Shown piece after piece: positions 57,616-64,000 of a stretch of 64,000 bases of DNA. The DNA comes from Sulfitobacter pontiacus (GTDB taxonomy: Bacteria; Pseudomonadota; Alphaproteobacteria; Rhodobacterales; Rhodobacteraceae): the NCBI RefSeq assembly GCF_040790665.1, contig NZ_CP160850.1, positions 62,001 to 126,000 on the forward strand, written 5' to 3'. Position 1 is the stretch's first letter, and each line of letters opens with the position of its first letter. A model generated the notes under the pieces. It was not told where the DNA came from. It ran no database searches and saw only the letters and a program-made list of their open reading frames with translations. The position numbers and the translations under genes were made by a program.

Positions 57616-58922
57616 TGGAATGGTTTGAATCGCTGGCCCTTTTGCTGGGCTCTATTCTGGTGCTGATGGCCATCGGGATGCCGGTTGCCTTGGCTTTTCT
57701 CGCAGCCAATATCGTTGGGGCGTGGTTCTTTATGGGCGGAGCCAAAGGGGTCACGCTGCTGCTGAACAATGGGTTCGGCGGGCTGACCAACTATGCGCTG
57801 GTGCCGATCCCGTTGTTCTTGCTGATGGGCGAAATCTTTTTCTACACCGGTTTGGGCAAGCGCATGTTCAATGCCATCGACCGTTTGCTGGGTAAGCTGC
57901 CGGGGCGGCTGTCCTATGTCACGGTACTGGGCGGCACGGCGTTTTCAACGCTGTCTGGGTCGTCCATGGGCTCCACCGCGTTGCTGGGTAGCCTGATGGT
58001 ACCTGAAATGACGGAACGTGGGTATAAAAAGCATATGTCCATCGGTCCGATCCTTGGCACGGGCGGTCTGGCGATTATCATCCCGCCCTCAGCGCTGGCC
58101 GTGTTGTTGGCAACCTTGGCGCGGATTGATGTGGGCGCATTGTTGATCGCGGGGATCATTCCGGGGCTCATCCTTGCCAGCCTTTATATCGCGACAATCT
58201 ACATTCAGACCCGGATCGATCCCGACGCCGCCCCCGCCTACGAGGTTGAAGACCTGCGCTTTGGCCAGAAGATGCGCCTGTTTTTCGGCGATGTGGTGCC
58301 CATGTTGTCAGTCATGGTCGTGATCGTGATTGGCATGGTGGGCGGGCTGATCACCCCGTCCGAGGCCGCGGCATTCGGGGCGCTTGGCGTGTTGATCTTG
58401 GCCGTGGCCTTCCGTTGCCTCACATGGGAAGCGATGAAGAAATCGGTGATCGGCGCGATGCGGGTGACCCTGATGGCCTATCTCATCGTCTTTGGGTCGG
58501 CCACCTTCAGCCAGTTGCTGGCGTTTTCCGGTGCTTCCAGCGGGTTGATCCGGTGGGCGACGTCGTTTGATCTGGCCCCTGTGGCGATGCTGCTGGTGAT
58601 GTTCGGGGTCCTGCTGCTGCTGGGTATGTTCATGGAGCAGATCTCAATGATGTTACTGACCGTACCGATCTTTTTCCCGCTCGCCACAACGCTGGGATTT
58701 GATCCGGTGTGGTTCGGTCTGGTGATCCTGCTGGCGCTCGAGATCAGCTTTACCACGCCGCCCTTCGGGTTATTGCTTTTCGTGATGAAGGGCGTCGCCC
58801 CCAAGGGCACAACCATGCGCGAAATCTACGGATCTGCCTTCCCCTACATGGGATGCTCGGTGCTGCTGGTGTTCTTGTTGATCCTGTTCCCGCAACTGGC
58901 GCTATGGCTGCCTGGGATGTAG
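57615..58922 (+). CDS. TRAP transporter large permease (DctM type)
   Basis: A 435-residue DctM with about 12 membrane segments. GMPVALAFLAANIVGAWFF, LSGSSMGSTALLGSLMVPEM, TGGLAIIIPPSALAVLLATL and EISFTTPPFGLLLFVMKGVAP are family core. It carries the acid bound by the upstream DctP protein, driven by a sodium gradient. It ends the rightward operon; the 40-nt gap to the convergent TetR gene shows no strong terminator. Confidence 0.94.
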   Translation: MEWFESLALLLGSILVLMAIGMPVALAFLAANIVGAWFFMGGAKGVTLLLNNGFGGLTNYALVPIPLFLLMGEIFFYTGLGKRMFNAIDRLLGKLPGRLSYVTVLGGTAFSTLSGSSMGSTALLGSLMVPEMTERGYKKHMSIGPILGTGGLAIIIPPSALAVLLATLARIDVGALLIAGIIPGLILASLYIATIYIQTRIDPDAAPAYEVEDLRFGQKMRLFFGDVVPMLSVMVVIVIGMVGGLITPSEAAAFGALGVLILAVAFRCLTWEAMKKSVIGAMRVTLMAYLIVFGSATFSQLLAFSGASSGLIRWATSFDLAPVAMLLVMFGVLLLLGMFMEQISMMLLTVPIFFPLATTLGFDPVWFGLVILLALEISFTTPPFGLLLFVMKGVAPKGTTMREIYGSAFPYMGCSVLLVFLLILFPQLALWLPGM

Positions 58923-58962
58923 TCGGAGCGTCGCGTTGCAAACTCGCGCATATCATCCGCCG

Positions 58963-59682
58963 CTACTGGACCAAGCCGGCCAGCATTCGGCGGTATTCGG
59001 TGCGGTTTGACAGGGCGACGCTACCCACGGGTAGTCCGAGCAATCGGTCGCAGATTTCACCTTCAGATCGAAGACGCCTGTCAAGTGCGTCAACTGCCGC
59101 GTCCAGATCGTTCGCGCTCGCCAGGTCAAATGCCTCGATGAGAACCTCCCGACGGCCCTGCGAAAGGCTTAGCATCAGCTCGGCGGTCAGCCCTGCATCA
59201 ATGGGGTTGAATGTTCCCTCAGCAATACCGGATTCAATAATGGCTTTAAGGACCGGCATCACGACCGCCGCCTCGGCGTCACAGATCCGGCGGTAGGGGA
59301 TCTCGTTGCCGGGCCGTGAGAAGATTTGCACCAAACCGCGCAGTTCGTTGACGTTGTCGGCCGTCCATTGCGCCGCGCCATCCAGCAAACCGTTCAACTG
59401 GACCAATGCATCGCCGTTGTTCTGGCTCATCGCGGCTTCAGTGGTCTGCATCGCTTGTTCAGTCATGCGCGCGATAAGCCCGCTCAACAGGTCTTCTTTT
59501 GCGGCAAAGTGGTGGTAGAAACCGCCGCGTGAAATGCGTGCCGCTTCCTGCACATCCGCGATTGTCACGGCATCCCAGCCCCGCTCCATAAACAGCGCTT
59601 GGGCCGCATCAAGGATAAGGTCTCGCCTTACCGCTGGTGCCATACGCACACGGCTGTCTCTTTTTGTTTCGGTCTTTGCCAA
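58963..59682 (-). CDS. TetR-family repressor of the RND pump (TTG start)
   Basis: A 239-residue TetR regulator: helix-turn-helix about 15-60 (RRDLILDAAQALFMERGWDAVTIADVQEAARISRGGFYHHFAAKEDLL) and an AcrR-like C-terminal domain. The start is taken at a TTG (59680-59682, MAKTETKRDS) because GGAG lies 8 nt upstream, while ATGs at 59718 and 59760 fall in or beyond the repeated operator-like DNA and have no ribosome site. An ATG at 59643 would remove the conserved basic arm. It is divergent from the RND genes and should repress them. Confidence 0.88.
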   Translation of the reverse strand: MAKTETKRDSRVRMAPAVRRDLILDAAQALFMERGWDAVTIADVQEAARISRGGFYHHFAAKEDLLSGLIARMTEQAMQTTEAAMSQNNGDALVQLNGLLDGAAQWTADNVNELRGLVQIFSRPGNEIPYRRICDAEAAVVMPVLKAIIESGIAEGTFNPIDAGLTAELMLSLSQGRREVLIEAFDLASANDLDAAVDALDRRLRSEGEICDRLLGLPVGSVALSNRTEYRRMLAGLVQ

Positions 59683-59698
59683 TGCGACGTCTCCATAG

Positions 59699-59726
59699 CC
59701 ATACAGATCGTTAACCATACAGATCG
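59699..59726. repeat. Tandem 12-bp repeats upstream of the TetR gene
   Basis: CCATACAGATCG occurs twice, at 59699-59710 and 59715-59726, with a TTAA spacer (16-bp period). They lie just upstream of the proposed TTG start and ribosome site. This is where autoregulatory operators would be. Direct repeats are less usual for TetR than palindromes. Confidence 0.55.
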
Positions 59727-59916
59727 CTGGTCGGTATACACCTAGGCCCGTGTCATTCACTGTTCAAGACCCATGAGCATCTAGATGCTGAATGAGGTCG
59801 TACGTGTTCAGCAAAGCGCATTTGATCCATCGCGATTGCGCTTCGTTTCAGCGGTAGGATCACTGGATGCCCCGACGTCACATTGACGTTTCATGCGCAC
59901 CGTCTATTTCCCGCTT

Positions 59917-59933
59917 ACAGACTGCTGGTCTGT
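59917..59933. promoter_or_regulatory. Candidate TetR operator before the RND operon
   Basis: ACAGAC-TGCTG-GTCTGT is a perfect 6-bp dyad about 100 nt before the membrane-fusion gene. Similar AGAC/GTCT palindromes serve AcrR/NemR-type regulators of efflux and detoxification genes. The rest of the 59683-60034 gap shows AT-poor text with no other clear signal apart from the tandem repeats. Confidence 0.5.
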
Positions 59934-60034
59934 TGTTAAAAAGCGTCATATGATGCGACCTCTTTGAACGGCGGCCTACATGGTATGCATGTCTGAAAAG
60001 GAACCCTGTGTGTGAGAGTGAAGGCCAACTGGAA

Positions 60035-61243
60035 ATGAGCGACAGCGAAAACAAAGAGCAATTGTCTTTCGAGGACGATAAAGGCGCGTCGCGGTCGGCG
60101 TGGATTGCCGCGGCTTTGGTTGTCGCCATCGTCGGCTGGATGGGCAGCGGGTATATCCTGCCCTCGGGTGACGAAGACGCAGGGCAAGCTGAAACTGCCC
60201 CCGCCAAGCCGGTTGCCGTGGCGGTTGAAAAGTCGACGCCTCAACAGGTCACGATATCCTTTCAGGCGGAAGGACAGGCGCAACCCGACCGCGATACGTC
60301 GATCCGCGCCGAGGCGTCAGGCGACGTCGTGGATGTCTTGGTGATGGAGGGGGAAGAGGTTGAGGGCGGCGCGGTGATTGCTCGGCTCTCTGCGACGGGA
60401 GCTCAGGCGGATCTTGCGCGGGCCCGCGAAGAATTCGCCCGTGCGGACCGAGAGTTCAAGAACGCGACTGAGCTATTGAACAGAGGGGTGGCGACGGCCG
60501 ATCGGGTCAGCCAAGCACGCGCCACGCTTGCCGCCGCCGAAGCATCCGTGACCGCAGCGCAAGAGGCGATAGAGGCACTTGTTATCACGGCCCCGTTTAC
60601 CGGACGTGTCGAAGAGCTGTCACTTGATGCGGGTGAGTTTATTCAGGCGGGCGCCGAAGTCGGGCGCATCGTTGATAATCGGCCGCTGACAGTTGCGTTG
60701 CAGGTGCCACAACAGGCGCTTGGTCAGATCAAAAGCGGCCAGACGGCGACGGTGAATTTCATCACCGGAGAAGAGCGTGAAGGCACGGTGAGCTTTGTCA
60801 GCACGGCTGCAAATGCCGAAACCCGCACGTTCCTCACCAAGATCACCGTGCCGAATGAAGACGGTGCCATTCCCGCTGGTATTTCCGCCGAAATTCGGAT
60901 CCCGACCGGTTCGACAAGCGCGCATTTCGTGCAGCCCTCGACGATATCGCTGAGCCCAGAGGGGCGCTTGGGTGTCAAAACCGTTGATGAGAATGATATG
61001 GTTGTGTTCACCCCCATTCGCATCGTGCGGGCAGAGATCGATGGCCTGTATGTCAGCGGCCTGTCGGACGCGGTGCGGATCATCACTGTTGGTCAGGGGT
61101 TCGTGAACGAAGGCGAAGAGGTGGCACCGTCGTTACAGACCAAGGCGGATGACGGTGAGGAAAACAGCACCCCTCAAGATGGGCAGCCCGCGCTTCCCAC
61201 TCCCGATAGGGACGCGGCAAGCGACGAAGGGCAGCGGGAATGA
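60035..61243 (+). CDS. RND efflux membrane-fusion protein
   Basis: A 402-residue periplasmic adaptor. One N-terminal membrane anchor (AWIAAALVVAIVGWMGSGYI), then the lipoyl/barrel-sandwich halves (AEASGDVVDVLVMEGEEVEGGAVIARL; ITAPFTGRVEELSLDAGEFIQAGAEVGRIVD) separated by a coiled coil (residues about 115-165). The C-terminal tail is acidic and disordered. The ATG at 60035 gives the usual short cytoplasmic start; a GTG at 60008 has the better ribosome site (AAGGA at 5 nt) and is the alternative. Coupled to the pump gene by ATGA. Confidence 0.9.
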   Translation: MSDSENKEQLSFEDDKGASRSAWIAAALVVAIVGWMGSGYILPSGDEDAGQAETAPAKPVAVAVEKSTPQQVTISFQAEGQAQPDRDTSIRAEASGDVVDVLVMEGEEVEGGAVIARLSATGAQADLARAREEFARADREFKNATELLNRGVATADRVSQARATLAAAEASVTAAQEAIEALVITAPFTGRVEELSLDAGEFIQAGAEVGRIVDNRPLTVALQVPQQALGQIKSGQTATVNFITGEEREGTVSFVSTAANAETRTFLTKITVPNEDGAIPAGISAEIRIPTGSTSAHFVQPSTISLSPEGRLGVKTVDENDMVVFTPIRIVRAEIDGLYVSGLSDAVRIITVGQGFVNEGEEVAPSLQTKADDGEENSTPQDGQPALPTPDRDAASDEGQRE

Positions 61244-64000
61244 ATACGATTATTGACGCCGCATTCTCGCGTGGCCGGGTCGTTCTGATGGTGCTTCTGA
61301 TGCTCTTGGGCGTAGGCGCGGTCGCCTATGTCGCCATCCCCAAAGAAGCCAACCCCGAGGTGCCTTTACCGCTTGTTTACGTCTCCACGGGCCTTGAAGG
61401 GATCAGCCCGTCGGATGCCGAACGCCTGCTGATCGAGCCGATGGAATCCGAATTCGCCGCGATTGCCGGGCTTGAGAAGATCCAAAGCAACGCATCCGAA
61501 GGCTATGCGAATGTCCAGCTGGAGTTCACCCCCGGCGGAGACATCGACGAAGCGCTGCGCAAAGTCCGGGAAGCCGCAGACAAGGTCGAGGGAGATTTGC
61601 CCGAAGACGCCTATGACCTCACGGTGACAGAGATCAACACCGCGCTCTTCCCGATTATCACCGCGCTCATTTCGGGGCCGGTGCCAGAGCGAACGCTGAA
61701 CGCCATCGCCGATGACGCGCAAGAAGCCATCGAAGGGCTTTCCGGCGTTCTGGAGGTCGAGATTGGCGGCGCGCGGGACGAATTCCTTGAAGTACTGATC
61801 GACCCGACCGTTTTCCAAACCTACAACCTGAGCTTTGATGAGCTGATCGGCCAGCTTCAGCGGAACAACCGTTTGATTGCCGCGGGGGCCATCGAGACGG
61901 GGGGCGGTCGCATCGTGCTCAAGGTGCCGGGCCTGATCGAGGACCTGCAAGACGTCATGGAAATTCCGGTAAAGGTGCGCGGAAATACGGTGGTGACATT
62001 TGAAGATGTCGCAACCGTCCGCCGCACCTTCCAAGATCCGACGGGCTACGCACGCATCGATGGGCAACCGGCGCTTGCGCTTGAGGTGAAAAAGCGGTCC
62101 GGCGCGAATATCATCGAAACAGTCGCGGCGACGCGTGCTGCGCTGGAAGAGCTGCGCAAGGATTGGCCCGAAAGCATCGAGGTAACCTACCTGCAAGATC
62201 AGTCCGAACAAGTAGAGACTTTGCTGAGCGACCTGGAAGCAAACGTCATTGCAGCGGTTTTGCTTGTTATGATCGTCATCGTGGCTGCCCTTGGCCTTCG
62301 GTCGGCTATCCTTGTCGGTCTTGCCATTCCGGGGGCCTTTCTGGTGGGGGTAACGGCGCTTTGGGCGATGGGGTTCACGATGAATATCGTGGTTCTCTTT
62401 TCGCTGATTTTGGTTGTCGGGATGCTGGTCGACGGGGCCATCGTAACGGTCGAGCTGGCGGACCGTCGTCTGCAAGAGGGGGATGATGCGCAAACAGCCT
62501 ATGCCTATGCCGCCAAGCGCATGGCTTGGCCGATCATCGCCTCAACCGCCACGACATTAAGCGTCTTTTTTCCGCTGCTGTTCTGGACCGGCATGGTCGG
62601 CGAGTTCATGAAGTTCCTGCCTATTACCGTGATCCTGACCCTTTTCGCGTCGCTTTTCATGGCGCTCATCTTCATCCCGGTACTGGGTGGCCTCATCGGG
62701 AAACGCCAGCCGCAAAATGCGGTGGCCAAACGTGCGCTCAGCGAAGCTGAAATAGGTGACCCACGGCGCATTGGCGGGCTGACCGGAGCTTATGTGCGTC
62801 TGTTGGAATGGGCAATCCTCAGACCCGGCGCGACGGCGTTGCTCGCGCTTGCCATGCTGCTTGGCAGCTTTGGTCTATACGGGCAGTTCGGCACCGGCCT
62901 GTCGTTTTTCCCCTCGGTAGAGCCTGAGTTCATGCAGGTGCAGGTGCTTGCCCGTGACAACTTCTCTATCTACGAACGTGACGCGTTGGTGCGCAGGGTC
63001 GAGCAGCGATTGATGGGCTATGATGAAGTAGCCACCGTCTATGCCCGATCCACGATGAGCGCAGGGCAGGGCAGCGAAGAAACCATCGGTACGATACAGC
63101 TTGAGCTCACCGAATGGGACAGGCGGCGCGCGGCAGAAGCCATCGGCACCGATATCCGGCGGGATGTCGCAGACATTGCGGGTATTGATGTTCAGGTTCA
63201 GACCGAAAGCGGCGGACCCACCGCTGGCAAGCCGATCAACCTTCAGATCGCGGCACGCAATCCGGCGGTGCAGGGTGATGCTGTCGCGCAGGTCTTGTCC
63301 ATCATGGAGCAGATCGGCGGCTTCACGGATGTGACCGACACGCTGCCGCTTCCGGGGGTAGAGGTGTCCATCCGCGTGAACCGGGCGGAAGCCGCGCGAT
63401 ATGGCGCTGATGTCAGTCTTTTGGGGCAGGCCGTTCAGCTGCTGACCCAAGGCATCGCCGTCGCGGATTACCGGCCCGAGGACGCGGACGGAGAGCTGGA
63501 TATCCGCGTCCGTTTCCCGGCCGAAGAACGGTCTTTGTCAGAGCTTGGAAACCTGCGCGTTCCCACCTCTGCCGGATTGGTGCCGATCTCCAACTTTGTC
63601 ACCTTCGAGCCGGTTGAGCGGACGGGCACGATCACACGTGTCGATGAAAAGCGCGTCGTGACGATAGAGGCAAATGTCGCACCCGGTTTGTTGGTCAACG
63701 ATCAGGTGACGGCTTTGCAACAAGCCCTGGACGCTGCAGATTTGCCCGACGGGGTCAGCTATAGCTTCGCCGGCGAGGCGCAGGACCAGACCGAAGCGAT
63801 GGTGTTCCTCGTTGGTGCCTTCGTGTCCGCGATTGTCTTGATGCTGGTGATCCTCGTTCTTCAGTTCAACAGCTTCTACCAAGCCTTCGTCGTGATGAGC
63901 GCGATCATCTTCTCGGTCGCGGGTGTTTTGCTTGGCTTGATCGTCACGGGGCGCCCTTTTGGCGTTGTGATGGGGGGTATCGGGATTATCGCGTTGGCGG
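61240..64000 (+). CDS. RND efflux pump permease, AcrB/MexB superfamily (3' end outside window)
   Basis: 920 codons, open to the window edge. The N-terminus (NTIIDAAFSRGRVVLMVLLM) is the first membrane helix; the first porter domain has VPLPLVYVSTGLEGISPSDAERLLIEPM. The proton-relay helix reads VVGMLVDGAIVTVELADR: Asp398 is kept, and the second Asp of AcrB (Asp408) is Gly399, as in a branch common among alphaproteobacterial pumps. The second half repeats the layout from about residue 510. No outer-membrane factor is adjacent in the window. The substrate is unknown. Confidence 0.93.
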   Translation, partial: MNTIIDAAFSRGRVVLMVLLMLLGVGAVAYVAIPKEANPEVPLPLVYVSTGLEGISPSDAERLLIEPMESEFAAIAGLEKIQSNASEGYANVQLEFTPGGDIDEALRKVREAADKVEGDLPEDAYDLTVTEINTALFPIITALISGPVPERTLNAIADDAQEAIEGLSGVLEVEIGGARDEFLEVLIDPTVFQTYNLSFDELIGQLQRNNRLIAAGAIETGGGRIVLKVPGLIEDLQDVMEIPVKVRGNTVVTFEDVATVRRTFQDPTGYARIDGQPALALEVKKRSGANIIETVAATRAALEELRKDWPESIEVTYLQDQSEQVETLLSDLEANVIAAVLLVMIVIVAALGLRSAILVGLAIPGAFLVGVTALWAMGFTMNIVVLFSLILVVGMLVDGAIVTVELADRRLQEGDDAQTAYAYAAKRMAWPIIASTATTLSVFFPLLFWTGMVGEFMKFLPITVILTLFASLFMALIFIPVLGGLIGKRQPQNAVAKRALSEAEIGDPRRIGGLTGAYVRLLEWAILRPGATALLALAMLLGSFGLYGQFGTGLSFFPSVEPEFMQVQVLARDNFSIYERDALVRRVEQRLMGYDEVATVYARSTMSAGQGSEETIGTIQLELTEWDRRRAAEAIGTDIRRDVADIAGIDVQVQTESGGPTAGKPINLQIAARNPAVQGDAVAQVLSIMEQIGGFTDVTDTLPLPGVEVSIRVNRAEAARYGADVSLLGQAVQLLTQGIAVADYRPEDADGELDIRVRFPAEERSLSELGNLRVPTSAGLVPISNFVTFEPVERTGTITRVDEKRVVTIEANVAPGLLVNDQVTALQQALDAADLPDGVSYSFAGEAQDQTEAMVFLVGAFVSAIVLMLVILVLQFNSFYQAFVVMSAIIFSVAGVLLGLIVTGRPFGVVMGGIGIIALA

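Noticed and set aside
1..64000. CRISPR arrays, tRNA or rRNA genes, insertion sequences, prophage or integrase
   Set aside because: No regularly spaced repeats, cloverleaf-like sequence, transposase, integrase or phage-structural protein could be recognised on either strand.

Overview
The window reads as chromosomal or large-replicon DNA of a Rhodobacterales alphaproteobacterium, most likely a Roseobacter-group organism close to Sulfitobacter or Ruegeria. This is an inference. It rests on the high GC and codon use, the density of TRAP, TAXI and tripartite tricarboxylate (TTT) carriers for organic acids, a complete hmuRSTUV haem locus, an exact alphaproteobacterial LexA box (GTTC-N7-GTTC), and family-typical N-termini. 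I found no rRNA, tRNA, CRISPR array, insertion sequence or phage gene.

Layout. 1-317: the start of a Phd/Doc-type toxin-antitoxin pair with a promoter/operator. 349-9873: a secreted Sel1-repeat protein, an SBF-type transporter, and an operon tctC-tctB-tctA-ggt with a divergent LysR regulator, then a MATE pump. 10033: an HxlR regulator divergent from the MATE gene. 10564-15432: a copper-handling cluster (His/Met-rich exported protein, small lipoprotein, TolC-type lipoprotein, multicopper oxidase, cupredoxin-CusF fusion, cytochrome c). 15484-21497: haem uptake, hmuR facing hmuS-T-U-V. 21645-23116: an HWE histidine kinase with its single-domain response regulator. 23228-25884: a LexA-controlled pair, a radical SAM protein plus a DUF4130-UdgX fusion. 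25963-28579: a ribbon-helix-helix regulator, a PHB-depolymerase-like esterase and a C45 Ntn-hydrolase. 28681-31477: a NarL-type regulator and its sensor kinase, the latter split by a frameshift. 31649-33711: a surface lipoprotein with its Slam exporter. 33853-35432: TetR and a DAPG-hydrolase-like protein separated by two matching 20-bp operators. 35649-37787: MarR, alpha/beta hydrolase and enoyl-CoA hydratase, then a HAD dehalogenase.

38800-45844 is a LacI-controlled catabolic locus: TAXI transporter (permease frameshifted in a C8 tract), HpcH-type aldolase, HisD-like dehydrogenase and SDR. 45894-58922 is a second, larger catabolic locus built around a divergent promoter. Leftward run a tautomerase-NTF2 fusion, HyuB, HyuA, an isochorismatase-like hydrolase, an isocitrate-lyase/PEP-mutase family lyase and a flavoprotein. 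Rightward run GntR, a LeuC/LeuD-type hydratase and a DctPQM TRAP transporter. Nearly all junctions overlap by 4 nt. The enzyme set would fit opening of a cyclic imide or similar N-heterocycle to a maleate-type acid, hydration to a malate and aldol cleavage; the substrate is not known. 58963-64000 is a TetR regulator divergent from an RND efflux pair; the pump gene runs off the window.
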